From Vibrio plantisponsor (GTDB lineage: Bacteria > Pseudomonadota > Gammaproteobacteria > Enterobacterales > Vibrionaceae): 64,000 bases of DNA. Shown one piece after another: positions 9,202-19,334 of the stretch. Position 1 is the stretch's first letter. Every line of letters begins with the position of its first letter. A program made the translations under genes and the position numbers. The DNA lies in contig NZ_JABEQC010000009.1 in the NCBI RefSeq assembly GCF_013041605.1, positions 1 to 64,000 of the forward strand, written 5' to 3'. The notes beneath the pieces were generated by a model. It saw only the letters and a list, made by a program, of their open reading frames with translations. It ran no database searches and was not told the origin of the DNA.

Positions 9202-9270
9202 GGTGCTTACTGTTGCACCAAAAAGATCCTTTGATGAACTGAATTGGTGCAACTGCGTGTGCAGTGCACC
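9202..9270 (-). promoter_or_regulatory. cluster of NtrC-type half-sites (glnA enhancer)
   Basis: Four half-sites lie 75-145 bp upstream of the predicted sigma-54 start: GGTGC at 9202-9206, GCACC at 9215-9219, GGTGC at 9246-9250 and GCACC at 9266-9270, each extended by flanking T or A. They form two everted dyads (TTGGTGC...GCACCAA) rather than the tight GCACC-N5-GGTGC arrangement seen before ntrB, so how NtrC dimers sit here is uncertain. Confidence 0.65.
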
Positions 9271-9436
9271 AATTTCTATCAAAGCGTACACTATTCACAC
9301 AATGATTCACTCTATATTTTTAAGTGTAACTAACTTTAATTTGTCACTGTTTGTTTAAATTAAGTTTAACGACTAGGCTCTATAGAGTGAAAATCAGCGT
9401 GATAGATCACATATTCCTAGGTTTTTCGCCAAAATC

Positions 9437-9445
9437 TGGTACATT
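9437..9445 (+). promoter_or_regulatory. possible extended -10 promoter for typA
   Basis: TGGTACATT fits an extended -10 element (TG-N-TACATT), 88 bp before the typA start. No good -35 hexamer is seen at standard spacing, so this is tentative. Confidence 0.35.
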
Positions 9446-9532
9446 ATTGCCCGTTTTTTGAACCAAATTAAGGCTACGTCTTTATATCCCATAAAGGCGG
9501 GCTATTTTGTGTATATAAGTGAAGCAAACTCC

Positions 9533-11356
9533 ATGGCTACTCCACAGATAGATAAATTAAGAAATATCGCGATCATCGCGCACGTTGACCACGGTAAAAC
9601 GACTCTTGTTGATAAACTACTCCAACAATCGGGTACGTTAGAATCACGCGGTGACATCGAAGAGCGAGTCATGGACTCGAACGATATCGAAAAAGAACGT
9701 GGTATTACAATCCTTGCTAAAAACACAGCAATTAACTGGAATGATTACCGTATCAATATCGTAGATACTCCGGGACACGCGGACTTCGGCGGTGAAGTTG
9801 AACGTATCATGTCTATGGTTGACTGCGTATGTTTGATCGTTGACGCAGTTGACGGCCCTATGCCACAAACTCGTTTCGTAACGCAAAAAGCGTTTGCTCA
9901 CGGTTTGAAACCAATCGTCGTTATCAACAAAATCGACCGTCCAGGTGCTCGTCCTGATTGGGTAATGGACCAAGTTTTTGACCTGTTTGATAACCTAGGT
10001 GCAAGTGATGAGCAGCTAGATTTCCAAGTGGTTTACGCTTCAGCTCTTAACGGTTGGGCAACTCTGGAAGAAGGCGTAACTGGCGAGAACATGGAACCAC
10101 TGTTCCAAGCTATCGTTGACAACGTTGAACCACCACAAGTTGACCCTGATGGCGCACTGCAAATGCAGATCTCTCAGCTTGATTACAGCTCATACGTAGG
10201 TGTAATCGGTGTTGGTCGTGTAACTCGCGGTACAGTAAAACCAAACCAGCAAGTAACTGTAGTTAGTGCTGATGGTAAGAAACGTAACGGTAAAGTCGGT
10301 ACAGTTCTTGGTTACCTAGGTCTACAACGTTCTGAAACTGAACAAGCAACGGCTGGCGACATCGTTGCAATTACTGGTCTTGGCGAACTAAAAATCTCTG
10401 ACACCATCTGTGACGTGAACACGGTTGAAGCTCTTCCTCCACTAAGTGTTGATGAGCCAACAGTAACCATGACTTTCCAAGTAAACACTTCTCCGTTTGC
10501 TGGTAAAGAAGGTAAGTTCGTAACTTCACGTAACATTCTTGAGCGTCTTGAAAAAGAATTGGTTCACAACGTTGCACTACGTGTTGAACAAACAGACGAT
10601 CCAGATAAATTCCGTGTTTCTGGCCGTGGTGAGCTTCACCTGTCAATTCTTATCGAGAACATGCGTCGTGAAGGCTTCGAGCTTGCTGTATCTCGTCCAG
10701 AAGTAATTCTGAAAGAAGAAAATGGTCAGCTAATGGAACCGTTTGAAACTGTGACTATCGACGTTCAAGAAGAACACCAAGGCGGTATCATGGAGAAAAT
10801 CGGTATGCGTAAAGGCGAACTGAAAGACATGTCTCCAGACGGTAAAGGCCGTGTGCGTCTTGATTTCTTGATGCCTTCTCGTGGTCTGATTGGTTTCCAA
10901 ACAGAGTTCTTAACGCTAACTTCAGGTTCTGGTCTTCTTTACCATACGTTTGATCATTACGCTCCGCACAAAGGTGGCGAAATTGGTCAGCGTGTAAACG
11001 GCGTATTGATTTCAAATGCGACAGGTAAAGCGTTGACTTATGCACTGTTCAACCTTCAGGAACGTGGTCGTCTATTTGCAGAACACGCTGATGAAGTTTA
11101 CGAAGGCCAAGTAATCGGTATCCATAACCGTTCAAATGACCTAACAGTTAACTGTCTGAAAGGTAAGCAGCTAACTAACGTACGTGCATCTGGTACTGAT
11201 GAAGCTCAGGTTCTGACTCCAGCAATCAAGTTCACTCTAGAGCAAGCTCTAGAATTCATTGATGATGACGAACTAGTGGAAGTAACACCAGAGAGCATCC
11301 GTATCCGTAAGCGTCACCTAACGGAAAACGATCGTAAACGTGCAGCTCGCGGTTAA
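9533..11356 (+). CDS. typA: ribosome-associated GTPase TypA/BipA
   Basis: A 607-residue translational GTPase of the EF-G-like class, involved in ribosome assembly and stress or cold adaptation. The G domain shows AHVDHGKT (P-loop), [11 protein letters not shown] (G3) and NKIDRP (G4), followed by EF-Tu domain 2 and EF-G-like domains III and V, with the TypA-specific C-terminus. The ATG at 9533 ([14 protein letters not shown]) is chosen because family members start within a few residues of [14 protein letters not shown]; an open frame extends 25 codons upstream but lacks a signal. It is transcribed divergently from glnA, as in many gammaproteobacteria. Confidence 0.97.
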   Translation: MATPQIDKLRNIAIIAHVDHGKTTLVDKLLQQSGTLESRGDIEERVMDSNDIEKERGITILAKNTAINWNDYRINIVDTPGHADFGGEVERIMSMVDCVCLIVDAVDGPMPQTRFVTQKAFAHGLKPIVVINKIDRPGARPDWVMDQVFDLFDNLGASDEQLDFQVVYASALNGWATLEEGVTGENMEPLFQAIVDNVEPPQVDPDGALQMQISQLDYSSYVGVIGVGRVTRGTVKPNQQVTVVSADGKKRNGKVGTVLGYLGLQRSETEQATAGDIVAITGLGELKISDTICDVNTVEALPPLSVDEPTVTMTFQVNTSPFAGKEGKFVTSRNILERLEKELVHNVALRVEQTDDPDKFRVSGRGELHLSILIENMRREGFELAVSRPEVILKEENGQLMEPFETVTIDVQEEHQGGIMEKIGMRKGELKDMSPDGKGRVRLDFLMPSRGLIGFQTEFLTLTSGSGLLYHTFDHYAPHKGGEIGQRVNGVLISNATGKALTYALFNLQERGRLFAEHADEVYEGQVIGIHNRSNDLTVNCLKGKQLTNVRASGTDEAQVLTPAIKFTLEQALEFIDDDELVEVTPESIRIRKRHLTENDRKRAARG

Positions 11357-11381
11357 TTAACCACTCACTGCTAACGTTTCT

Positions 11382-11415
11382 AAAGCCCCGAGCTGATACA
11401 GTTCGGGGCTTTTTG
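11382..11415 (+). terminator. typA terminator
   Basis: AAGCCCCGA pairs with TCGGGGCTT around a short A+T-containing loop and is followed by TTTTG and further T residues, about 25 nt past the typA stop. Confidence 0.88.
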
Positions 11416-11534
11416 TTTTTGTCGTTTGTATGCAAGAATACCTTGGCAAATCAATAATGAATCAATGGGTTAAGCAAATTCTTACTTCATCGCTTAAAAT
11501 GAACAGGTGATGTGATTCCCACCCCTAGGAGAGA

Positions 11535-12452
11535 ATGTTGAACTTACAGAACTTAGCTAAGCAGACCTTTGCATTTAGCCGTTATCTGCTTTTGAGAGTC
11601 AAGCATGATCGCGTGAATGTAAATGCGGGATATCTGGCGTACATCACTTTGCTTTCTATCGTACCTATGTTTACGGTTTCTCTCGCTATCATGTCGTCTT
11701 TTGAGATCTTCTCTAATGTGGGAGAAATTCTGCAAGATTTTGTTATTGAACACTTCGTTCCAGCTGCTGGTATTGCTGTGAGAACGGCATTGTCAGAGTT
11801 CATTGCTAATACTGCGAAAATGACCGCCGTCGGTGGTGTGTTTTTGTTTATTGCAGCGCTAATGCTGATTTCCAACATAGATAAAAACTTGAACTACATA
11901 TGGCGAGTAAGAAATAAACGACGTGTTGTTTTTTCTTTTTCCATGTACTGGATGATTTTGACGCTTGGGCCTTTGCTATTGGGTGCGAGTATTGCAATGA
12001 CGTCTTATATCACCTCATTGAAAATCATTGACAGCGAGGCTCTGGTTGGCGTCTATAACCTGTTTTTGCGCTGGCTTCCATTCCTGCTCTCTTTTTTCGC
12101 TTTTTCGGGTTTGTACTTACTGGTTCCGAATAAAAAGGTCTATATTTATCATTCCCTTGCCGGAGCGCTGGTGGCGGCTATTCTCTTTGAACTGAGTAAG
12201 AAAGCCTTTGCGGCCTACATTACTCATTTCCCTTCATATCAGCTTATCTACGGGGCGCTGGCTGCGATTCCGATTCTGTTCGTCTGGATATATTTGTGCT
12301 GGATGATTGTCTTGATTGGTGCAGAAGTCACGGCGGCTTTGGGTGAGCGTGAATGCTGGAGTGAGGAAGAAGACATGGTAAACTCGAGTTCCCTTTCAAA
12401 GAGTGACAAGGAAGAGAATTCCAGTGATAGCGTTGATTCAACGAGTAAGTGA
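11535..12452 (+). CDS. yihY: YihY/BrkB family inner-membrane protein
   Basis: A 305-residue polytopic membrane protein of the YihY/UPF0761 (BrkB-like) family, with about six hydrophobic segments from residue 35 to 265 and a short polar C-terminal tail rich in Ser, Asp and Glu. The family N-terminal pattern [17 protein letters not shown] is present. The biochemical role is unsettled; it was once confused with a ribonuclease (rbn). The ATG follows CTAGGAGAG. Its last 29 bases overlap the start of dtd in another frame, implying translational coupling. Confidence 0.9.
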   Translation: MLNLQNLAKQTFAFSRYLLLRVKHDRVNVNAGYLAYITLLSIVPMFTVSLAIMSSFEIFSNVGEILQDFVIEHFVPAAGIAVRTALSEFIANTAKMTAVGGVFLFIAALMLISNIDKNLNYIWRVRNKRRVVFSFSMYWMILTLGPLLLGASIAMTSYITSLKIIDSEALVGVYNLFLRWLPFLLSFFAFSGLYLLVPNKKVYIYHSLAGALVAAILFELSKKAFAAYITHFPSYQLIYGALAAIPILFVWIYLCWMIVLIGAEVTAALGERECWSEEEDMVNSSSLSKSDKEENSSDSVDSTSK

Positions 12453-12858
12453 AGCTGCAGTACGCGTCGACGGTGAAGTGGTCGGTGAAATTGAAAAAGG
12501 TTTATTGGTATTGCTCGGTGTCGAACGTGAAGATGACGAAGCGAAAGCTAAGCGTTTGATGGAGCGCGTGACTTCCTACCGAGTATTCGAAGACCAAGCT
12601 GGCAAAATGAATTTAAGTGTGAAAGATGTGGGTGGCAGCGTGTTGGTTGTTTCTCAGTTCACTCTGCCAGCAGATACAAAAAAAGGGACGCGAGCGGGGT
12701 TTTCTCGTGGTGCTCATCCACAAGATGCTGAGCGTCTGTATAATTATTTTTCTGACCTATGTGAAGAAGTTTTGCCAACTGAGCGAGGACGCTTTGCGGC
12801 AGACATGAAAGTCTCACTGGTCAACGATGGACCTGTGACATTCTGGTTGCAGGTATAA
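12424..12858 (+). CDS. dtd: D-aminoacyl-tRNA deacylase
   Basis: A 144-residue DTD that hydrolyses D-aminoacyl-tRNA (and Gly-tRNA-Ala), a proofreading step preventing D-amino-acid toxicity. Start GTG at 12424 gives [13 protein letters not shown], the family N-terminus; an in-frame ATG at 12403 would add seven residues and is less likely. Motifs include SQFTL (residues near 78-82) and the [11 protein letters not shown]-terminal block with the cross-subunit Gly-Pro element. It lies inside the end of yihY and is followed 18 bp later by the yiiD gene, an arrangement also found in enterobacteria. Confidence 0.96.
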   Translation: MIALIQRVSEAAVRVDGEVVGEIEKGLLVLLGVEREDDEAKAKRLMERVTSYRVFEDQAGKMNLSVKDVGGSVLVVSQFTLPADTKKGTRAGFSRGAHPQDAERLYNYFSDLCEEVLPTERGRFAADMKVSLVNDGPVTFWLQV

Positions 12859-12876
12859 TGTTTAGGAACGGAATCT

Positions 12877-13806
12877 ATGTTTAAACTTATTACGCCGACT
12901 ACGGATAATCAGCTCAATAAGTATTACCACTTCCGCTGGCAGATGTTGCGAGAGCCTTGGCGAATGCCTATCGGCTCAGAGCGCGATGAATATGACCCTA
13001 TGAGTCATCACCGCATGATTGTCGATGGTAGAGGAAGACCCATTGCAATCGGTCGTTTGTACATTACCCCTGACAGTGAGGGCCAAATCCGCTATATGGC
13101 GGTGAAGGCGGCTCGTCGCAATAAGGGTATGGGATCGTTAGTATTAGTTGCTCTGGAGTCTCTAGCGCGTCAGGAAGGGGCTAAACGTCTGGTATGTAAT
13201 GCCCGTGAGGATGCGATTTCATTTTATGAAAGAAACGGCTTTGAGCGTCGTGGTGAATTGAACGATGAGCGAGGCCCTGTTCGTCATCAGCAAATGGTGA
13301 AGCATCTCGACCCAATGGCAAATGTATTACGTAAGCCAGAATGGTGTACTGAGCTTCAGGATCGTTGGGCAACTCAAATTCCGATCAGCGATAAAATGGG
13401 CATCAAAGTTCAGCAATATACCGGCTATCAGTTTCAGTGCTGTGCGCAGATAAACCCGAATCTCAATCCACACAATACGATGTTTGCAGGTTCTGCTTTT
13501 ACTTTGGCTACCTTGACTGGCTGGGGAATGGCGTGGCTGTTGATGCGTGAACGTGGCCTAGAGGGCGATATCGTGCTGGTGGACAGCAATATCCGCTATC
13601 ATCACCCTGTAGTGCACAATCCGGTTGCTTCTACATCCTTAGATGGCATTAGTGGTGACCTGGATCGTTTAGCCTCTGGTCGCAAAGCCCGAATTGTGGT
13701 GAATGTGAATATATCGAGTGGTGATGTTGACGCTGTAGCGTTCGTTGGAACCTACATGCTTATTCCGAATTATCAAGAGATCCTAAAGAAAGCTGGCGCG
13801 AGTTAA
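12877..13806 (+). CDS. yiiD: GNAT acetyltransferase / hotdog thioesterase fusion (YiiD)
   Basis: A 309-residue two-domain protein. Residues 1-150 form a GNAT acyltransferase with the acetyl-CoA loop RRNKGMGSLVL and the typical FYERNGF block. Residues about 160-309 form a YiiD-type hotdog thioesterase domain with NPHNTMFAGSAFTLATL. The E. coli counterpart (YiiD, renamed FabY) can supply acetyl-ACP to start fatty acid synthesis when FabH is missing; applying that here is inference. It closes the yihY-dtd cluster and ends 9 bp from the convergent AsmA-like gene. Confidence 0.88.
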   Translation: MFKLITPTTDNQLNKYYHFRWQMLREPWRMPIGSERDEYDPMSHHRMIVDGRGRPIAIGRLYITPDSEGQIRYMAVKAARRNKGMGSLVLVALESLARQEGAKRLVCNAREDAISFYERNGFERRGELNDERGPVRHQQMVKHLDPMANVLRKPEWCTELQDRWATQIPISDKMGIKVQQYTGYQFQCCAQINPNLNPHNTMFAGSAFTLATLTGWGMAWLLMRERGLEGDIVLVDSNIRYHHPVVHNPVASTSLDGISGDLDRLASGRKARIVVNVNISSGDVDAVAFVGTYMLIPNYQEILKKAGAS

Positions 13807-13815
13807 TGCCGCGCT

Positions 13816-15693
13816 TTAGTCGGGGCAAGGCAGCTGTTGCTGCGTATTTCTCAGCAGATCATAGCTGACCTTTTTACAGCCTTGGCTCACATCAATGCGA
13901 AATTGCCCTTCTTGAGGTGAAACCAAATCAAGTTGGGCAACAACATCGGCATCCAACCCTAATCCCTTCAAAGGTGTTTTCGCAAGGCTGATTCGGCCTC
14001 TGTCTGCAGTCAATTTAAGGTTATCAACGTCAAATGGTTGAACAACCAGTGAGTCTGAAGTATTCAGAACCATAATGCCGTCACGCATGCTGCCATTAAG
14101 CTCTCCAGTAATAGAGTGGGAAAGCATGGAATAGTCGCCTGCCAAACCTTCAGCATTGATGTCGAATTCAGTAATTGCGTCGATTTTTACTGGCAGTTGG
14201 ATGAAGTGGTTTATCACAGGAAGTGGCAGACCATCAGCATGCGCCGTCAAAGACCAAGGTGCGCTGGGCTGAGTGAAATCCCAATTAGCGTTTGCTTCTA
14301 GATAGCCTTTTTCAAGCGGAATAAAGGCTCTATCGAGTTGCCATTTACCGTTATCACTGTGCATTTCAATGACACCTTGAGTGCTCACCAGCTCTCCAAT
14401 GCTTGCGCTATTAGCACTGACAGATAGTTTTCCATCCCACAAGCCCCACTGAGCGTTTTTAATCAACTGTGTATCAGAGCCTTCAATGGTTAACCCAGAC
14501 AGTTGCCAGAAAGGTTTATTAATAAGCTGAATCAGCTGCAGATTGTTGATAGCCAAGCTATCTATGGCAAGCTCATTGAGTTGTGGCCACTGTGCTGGAA
14601 TCCAAGCTAAATCTTGCTGTGTTTCAGCAAACCATTTAATGCCTCTCGCATTAAGCTGTTTTAGGTGGATGCTGGTTGGTGTCACGGTACCTGATAAACG
14701 AATACCGCCTTGCAAAACTTCTGTTGAAAAATCACTGATAGAAATGGCTTGGTCAGAAAAATCGAGCTTAATGCTTGGTTCTACCCACTGTAGACCTTTC
14801 CATGAAATCGAATCAGCGTTTAATGACAGGTAACCTTTGTCTTGTTGCCAGACAGATTCAGTGAGAGAGAAGTTCTCCAACGAAGCGGCAGTGTTTTCAA
14901 GTTCAAAGCCAGCGACCGTGATCTGGCTGTTAAGAATATCCAGACTGTTGATATGTGTGATGTATTTTATCGCTTGTTGCCACAGTTTATCGGCCGTGCT
15001 GCTTAATGATTCTGGTAGCTTTAAGTGGCTGATGGTGGTGTTAATCAGTGACCATCCCGAAGCAAACTGCTCTGCCTGACCGGAAAAATCTGCGCCCCGC
15101 CATTTAAATGATGCTCCATAAACAGTACTGTCATTCGTTTTGTTATCTGCATCAATCAAAACCTTGTCGAAAGCTTCACCATCCCAATAAAACTGATCTG
15201 CGGAAAGCTGAAGTTCACCATAAGGCAGTAGCTGTTCGTGGTCTCTCCATTGAGGGTGTTTCACCTGAAGGTTGACACCTCGGGCAATTACTCCTTGATG
15301 CGAGAAGTCCACATTGTGCAGCGCAAGTTGATTCAACTGTAAGTTTTGAAGGAAGTCTGAAGACGGCAGACCTTGAGAAAAGTTCGCGCCATCGAGCAAC
15401 AAACTATCAATAACGAGCTTGTCTTGTTTGATTAGCTTTTCGTTTAGCCAGATATCAACTTTGGAAAAAGAGAGTGGTTGTTCTTTCGTCTCAATACTGA
15501 CGTTGTGCAAGGTGAAGTGAGCTGGATATTCGTAATCGAGCTCAGAAAAAGAGAGCTTATCCGGCCATAACTGTTGAGTTAACCATTGTGCTGAAGGGGT
15601 AAAATAGCGAGTGTGCATGACACCAAATACCACCAACGTTAACGTAAGTAGTAAGGCTATAACTCCAATCCCTAGTGCTAACAGCTTCTTCAT
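13816..15693 (-). CDS. AsmA-family envelope protein
   Basis: A 625-residue protein with one N-terminal membrane anchor (about residues 5-27) and a long periplasmic region rich in beta-strand-like repeats. Patterns such as LHNVSIETKEQPLSFSKVDI and the C-terminal DVDNLKLTADRGRISLAKTPLKG-type blocks are typical of AsmA-like proteins, now thought to belong to the bridge-like group that moves phospholipid between inner and outer membranes. The tail holds two cysteines (near residues 606 and 623) that could form a disulfide. Assignment rests on overall layout, not a diagnostic motif. It stands alone, convergent with yiiD and 124 bp upstream-side of the pckA 3' end. Confidence 0.7.
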   Translation of the reverse strand: MKKLLALGIGVIALLLTLTLVVFGVMHTRYFTPSAQWLTQQLWPDKLSFSELDYEYPAHFTLHNVSIETKEQPLSFSKVDIWLNEKLIKQDKLVIDSLLLDGANFSQGLPSSDFLQNLQLNQLALHNVDFSHQGVIARGVNLQVKHPQWRDHEQLLPYGELQLSADQFYWDGEAFDKVLIDADNKTNDSTVYGASFKWRGADFSGQAEQFASGWSLINTTISHLKLPESLSSTADKLWQQAIKYITHINSLDILNSQITVAGFELENTAASLENFSLTESVWQQDKGYLSLNADSISWKGLQWVEPSIKLDFSDQAISISDFSTEVLQGGIRLSGTVTPTSIHLKQLNARGIKWFAETQQDLAWIPAQWPQLNELAIDSLAINNLQLIQLINKPFWQLSGLTIEGSDTQLIKNAQWGLWDGKLSVSANSASIGELVSTQGVIEMHSDNGKWQLDRAFIPLEKGYLEANANWDFTQPSAPWSLTAHADGLPLPVINHFIQLPVKIDAITEFDINAEGLAGDYSMLSHSITGELNGSMRDGIMVLNTSDSLVVQPFDVDNLKLTADRGRISLAKTPLKGLGLDADVVAQLDLVSPQEGQFRIDVSQGCKKVSYDLLRNTQQQLPCPD

Positions 15694-15753
15694 GGTTTGT
15701 ATCGGCTAAACGGAACAAGCCAACAGCTTTGATCAAATATGGATTTGCTTCAA

Positions 15754-15780
15754 CAAAAAAGCCCCTAAAAATAGGGGCTT
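15754..15780 (-). terminator. pckA terminator
   Basis: On the minus strand AAGCCCCTA - TTTT - TAGGGGCTT is followed by a T run, about 38 nt after the pckA stop codon. Confidence 0.9.
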
Positions 15781-15817
15781 GCTTAGTTTTTTAACGTCAA
15801 ATGCTGAGGTGATCGTT

Positions 15818-17446
15818 TTAGTCTAGTTGCGGACCCGCTGCGACTAGTGATTTACCTTCTGCATTGTCTGTGTACTTATCGAAGTTGTTGATGAAGCGAG
15901 TAGCAAGATCTTTTGCTTTGCTTTCCCATTGTAGTGGGTCAACGTAAGTATCACGTGGGTCTAGAATTGATGGATCAACGCCAGGCAATGCGGTTGGAAT
16001 TTCTAGATTGAAAATAGGCACGTGTTTTGTTTCTGCCTGTTCAATAGAGCCATCCAAAATCGCATCAATGATACCGCGAGTATCTTGAATTGAGATACGT
16101 TTGCCTGAACCGTTCCAACCTGTATTCACTAGGTAAGCTTCTGCGCCTACCGCTTCCATACGTTTTACCAGTACTTCAGCATACTTAGTTGGGTGTAGCG
16201 TTAGGAACGCTGCGCCGAAACAAGCAGAGAAGGTTGGTGTTGGTTCGGTAATACCACGTTCAGTACCGGCTAGTTTTGCAGTGAATCCTGACAGGAAGTG
16301 GTATTTGGTTTGTTCTGGAGTCAATTTAGATACAGGTGGTAGAACACCGAACGCATCCGCTGACAAGAAGATAACTTTATTCGCATGGCCGCCTTTTGAA
16401 ACTGGCTTAACGATGTTATCGATATGATAGATAGGGTAAGAAACACGAGTGTTTTCAGTTTTCGAACCGTCATCAAAGTCGATAGAACCATCGGCACGAA
16501 CCGTCACGTTTTCTAGTAGAGCGTCACGACGAATTGCGTTGTAGATATCTGGCTCAGCTTCTTTAGAAAGCTTGATAGTTTTCGCGTAGCAGCCGCCTTC
16601 GAAGTTGAAAACACCGTCATCGTCCCAACCGTGCTCATCATCACCGATCAATGCGCGTTTTGGATCGGTAGAAAGCGTGGTTTTACCTGTGCCAGACAGA
16701 CCAAAGAAAATCGCAACGTCGCCATCTTTACCCATGTTCGCAGAACAGTGCATAGACGCGATACCTTGAAGAGGAAGGAAATAGTTCATCATTGCGAACA
16801 TACCTTTCTTCATCTCACCGCCGTACCAAGTACCACCGATAAGTTGCATTTTTTCAGTCAGGTTAAACACAGTGAAGTTTTCAGAGTTCAGACCATGCTC
16901 TTGCCATTTTGTATTGGTGCACTTAGCACCGTTCATGACAACGAAATCAGGTTTGAAGTTCGCCAACTCTTCATCACTTGGGCGGATAAACATGTTTTTC
17001 ACGAAGTGTGCTTGCCAAGCTACTTCAGTAATAAAGCGCACACATAAACGCGTGTCAGCGTTAGCGCCACAATAACCGTCAAATACGAATAGACGTTTGC
17101 CAGAAAGCTGTTTGTTAACTTGAGCTTTCAAGTCATTCCAAATTTCTTGGCTGATAGGTTTGTTATCGTTTTTCGCTTGCTCTGATGTCCACCATAGCGT
17201 GTCACGTGTGGTGTCATCTTTAACGATAAACTTATCTTTAGGCGAACGACCAGTAAAGATACCAGTGTCTACTGCGACTGCACCCAGTTCAGTGACTACG
17301 CCTTTTTCGTAGCCTTCTAAATCTGAGCGTGTTTCTTCGGCGAATAACGTTTCGTAACTTGGGTTGTGTATGACTTCAGTTACGTTAGTAATTCCGTATT
17401 GGGTTAGGTCTAATTGTGCAGCCTTTGTATGTTCCATAACGGTCAT
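15818..17446 (-). CDS. pckA: phosphoenolpyruvate carboxykinase (ATP)
   Basis: A 542-residue ATP-dependent PEP carboxykinase, converting oxaloacetate and ATP to PEP and CO2, the first committed step of gluconeogenesis. It has the signature [10 protein letters not shown], the kinase-1a P-loop [11 protein letters not shown], kinase-2 and metal residues in [10 protein letters not shown], and NFEGGCYAK. Length matches the E. coli enzyme (540). The ATG at 17446 has AAGGAG at correct distance. It is monocistronic with its own terminator. Growth on acetate or amino acids would need it, which fits the acetate-type transporter elsewhere in the window. Confidence 0.98.
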   Translation of the reverse strand: MTVMEHTKAAQLDLTQYGITNVTEVIHNPSYETLFAEETRSDLEGYEKGVVTELGAVAVDTGIFTGRSPKDKFIVKDDTTRDTLWWTSEQAKNDNKPISQEIWNDLKAQVNKQLSGKRLFVFDGYCGANADTRLCVRFITEVAWQAHFVKNMFIRPSDEELANFKPDFVVMNGAKCTNTKWQEHGLNSENFTVFNLTEKMQLIGGTWYGGEMKKGMFAMMNYFLPLQGIASMHCSANMGKDGDVAIFFGLSGTGKTTLSTDPKRALIGDDEHGWDDDGVFNFEGGCYAKTIKLSKEAEPDIYNAIRRDALLENVTVRADGSIDFDDGSKTENTRVSYPIYHIDNIVKPVSKGGHANKVIFLSADAFGVLPPVSKLTPEQTKYHFLSGFTAKLAGTERGITEPTPTFSACFGAAFLTLHPTKYAEVLVKRMEAVGAEAYLVNTGWNGSGKRISIQDTRGIIDAILDGSIEQAETKHVPIFNLEIPTALPGVDPSILDPRDTYVDPLQWESKAKDLATRFINNFDKYTDNAEGKSLVAAGPQLD

Positions 17447-17784
17447 AGGTGCTCCTTATAAGGATTTTTGTAGGGATTTTGTAATAATGTTTTTAATTGT
17501 TATCTGCTAACCATGCTATCAACGGCCTTGGGGGAAAACAGGGAGATAGTTCAAAAAATACCCACTTATTTCCTATGGTTTTAGGTAACTCGTCACATAT
17601 CTTAGCCTGAGTATTTTATCTTGTAGTTGGCGAGAGATACCAGAGGAAATCGTTAATAATGCTCAGAAATTAAGTATGCTGTACGGTGCTTGCAACCCTT
17701 GATTTTATTAGGTTTTGATCACAAAAAAAGCCAGCTTTAGGCTGGCTTTTGCGGGAGAATGACGTGCTTGTTAATTCTAGTGAA
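17447..17784. other. pckA promoter region and hslO 3' end
   Basis: A 338-bp gap between the tandem minus-strand genes hslO and pckA. It holds the hslO terminator at 17722-17750 and A+T-rich sequence in which the pckA promoter must lie. I could not pick out a confident -35/-10 pair or a CRP site. No credible gene is present. Confidence 0.6.
17722..17750 (-). terminator. hslO terminator
   Basis: AAGCCAGC at 17728-17735 pairs with GCTGGCTT at 17741-17748. On the minus strand it is followed by seven T residues, 35 nt past the hslO stop. Confidence 0.88.
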
Positions 17785-18675
17785 TTAATGCAGAGTTTTT
17801 GAGTCACTTTGTGCTTGTGAGTACAGCTCAGCGACTTGCGCTGAATCGAAAGAATACGTTGTACCGCAGTAATCACAATGTAAAGAAACCGATCCTTCCT
17901 CTGCCAAAATGTCGTTTATTTCATCTCGAGAGATAGTCACGATAGCCGCACCGCTACGATCACGCGAACAACCACAAAGGAACTCAACGTCTTGAGGTTC
18001 AAACAATTTTACTTGTTCTTGGTTGTATAGGCGGTATAGCAACTCGTTCGCTTCAAGAGTGAAAAGTTCTTCGTTTTTCACTGTATTTGTAAGTTGCTCT
18101 AAGTGTTCAAAGTCATCTGGTGAACCTGTACCATCTGGAACAACTTGCAGCAGCATGCCCGCAGCATGACGTTTGCCTTCATGCTCGCCCGTGCGAATCC
18201 ACAAACGTGTTTTTAACTGCTCAGAACGCAAGAAGTAGTTTTCAATCACTTGAGCAATGTTTTCACCTTCAAGACCTACAACGCCTTGGTAACGTTCTCC
18301 TTTTTTCGGTTCGATGGTAATGACCAGATGACCTTTACCCATCAAGTCGTGTAAACCAGCGTCGTCGGCGATGTCGCCTTCCCAACGCGCAACACCACGG
18401 ATGCGTTGGTTATTGTCGCCATTGATTACCGCTAAAGAGACAGGACCATTACCTTGCAGTTGCATGGTAATTGAGCCTTCAAATTTTAGTGTTGCGGTTA
18501 ACAGAGTAGTGGCTACCAGTAGCTCGCCCAACAGAGTTTGAATAGGCGCTGGGTATTCCTTGCTAGTGATAATTTGTTGGTACGCTTTATCTAGCTGTAC
18601 GAGCTCACCGCGTACTGATAAGTCTTCAAATAGGTAGCGATTTAATACGTTGGTCGCCTTTGCGCTTGTAGTCAT
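17785..18675 (-). CDS. hslO: redox-activated chaperone Hsp33
   Basis: A 296-residue Hsp33, a holdase turned on when oxidation or hypochlorite removes zinc and forms disulfides. The C-terminal redox switch has the diagnostic pairs CGC (in [11 protein letters not shown]) and CDYC, giving the four zinc cysteines in CXC...CXXC spacing. The N-terminal domain carries the family segments [12 protein letters not shown] and LQGNGPVSL. The ATG follows AAGGAATAATCC-derived minus-strand sequence with a modest ribosome-binding site. It follows hslR by 18 bp and is probably co-transcribed with it, as in E. coli. Confidence 0.97.
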   Translation of the reverse strand: MTTSAKATNVLNRYLFEDLSVRGELVQLDKAYQQIITSKEYPAPIQTLLGELLVATTLLTATLKFEGSITMQLQGNGPVSLAVINGDNNQRIRGVARWEGDIADDAGLHDLMGKGHLVITIEPKKGERYQGVVGLEGENIAQVIENYFLRSEQLKTRLWIRTGEHEGKRHAAGMLLQVVPDGTGSPDDFEHLEQLTNTVKNEELFTLEANELLYRLYNQEQVKLFEPQDVEFLCGCSRDRSGAAIVTISRDEINDILAEEGSVSLHCDYCGTTYSFDSAQVAELYSQAQSDSKTLH

Positions 18676-18693
18676 AAGGAATAATCCGGCTAT

Positions 18694-19080
18694 TTACTGA
18701 TGTTTAAATTTTAGAAGATCTCGACGCTGTTTTTTATCTGGGCGGCGATCTGGGCTTGGGTTGTGAGCATTTAGCTTGCGTGCTAATGCTTGACGTTCAC
18801 GTTTTTCTATACTCTCAGGCGTTTCTGAATAGAGGGTTTGCGCTTCCGGTGCACCGCGCCTTTGATCCGAAATCCTGTCAATGGTAACGGTTTTTTCTTC
18901 TTGACCTTGGCGCAGGGTTATCACTGCACCAAGCTCGACAATCTTGCTTGGTTTTGAACGTTGGCCATTATAATGAACTTTGCCACCATCGACCATATTT
19001 CGTGCAATTGAACGAGTTTTATAAAATCTCGCGGCCCAAAGCCATTTATCGAGCCGAACTTCTTCGTTAGTGGAACTCAT
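18694..19080 (-). CDS. hslR: ribosome-associated heat-shock protein Hsp15
   Basis: A 128-residue RNA-binding protein with an N-terminal S4 domain (RLDKWLWAARFYKTRSIA, then GGKVHYNGQRSKPSKIVELGA). Hsp15 binds free 50S subunits carrying a nascent chain and helps recycle stalled complexes. The C-terminal third is highly basic (KRERQALARKL, DKKQRRDLLKFK), as in the family. It is first of the hslR-hslO pair. The 254-bp gap upstream separates it from the divergent gsp operon and must contain promoters for both. Confidence 0.95.
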   Translation of the reverse strand: MSSTNEEVRLDKWLWAARFYKTRSIARNMVDGGKVHYNGQRSKPSKIVELGAVITLRQGQEEKTVTIDRISDQRRGAPEAQTLYSETPESIEKRERQALARKLNAHNPSPDRRPDKKQRRDLLKFKHQ

Positions 19081-19334
19081 TTTGTTTAATGACCTCTAAT
19101 CAATGCTCTTTACTCTTCGATGGGGGATAAAGTGGTGCTTAAGCATCATATTTTCAACCGAATCGAAAATTTAATAATAGAAAAAAACATGCTCTGTTGT
19201 TTAATGTTATATTGTTCGACTGCTGTTTATTCGGACGGCAATGGCTAGGGATTTAATAAAATCAAATGATTAATCAAGGAAAGCGAGAAGAATGCAGTTA
19301 AGCAAAATAACTTTCGACTGCGTGGCAAATTAAT

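Larger units (their letters stand above)
9031..9532. other. divergent glnA / typA regulatory region
   Basis: About 500 bp with no credible gene separates glnA (minus) from typA (plus). The glnA-proximal half holds a sigma-54 promoter and NtrC-type half-sites. The typA-proximal half is A+T-rich and holds a possible extended -10 promoter near 9437-9445. A 75-codon open frame at 9131-9358 overlaps the NtrC sites and looks spurious. Confidence 0.7.

Noticed and set aside
9131..9358. 75-codon plus-strand open frame between glnA and typA
   Set aside because: It overlaps the sigma-54 promoter and NtrC sites, has no ribosome-binding site and looks like chance A+T-rich sequence.
9398..9415. GTGATAGATCACA as a CRP or FNR site upstream of typA
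   Set aside because: The half-sites are separated by too few bases for either regulator (CRP needs GTGA-N6-TCAC; FNR needs TTGAT-N4-ATCAA).
16631..17047. 138-codon plus-strand open frame inside pckA
   Set aside because: It is an antisense shadow of a strongly conserved gene; no independent signals.
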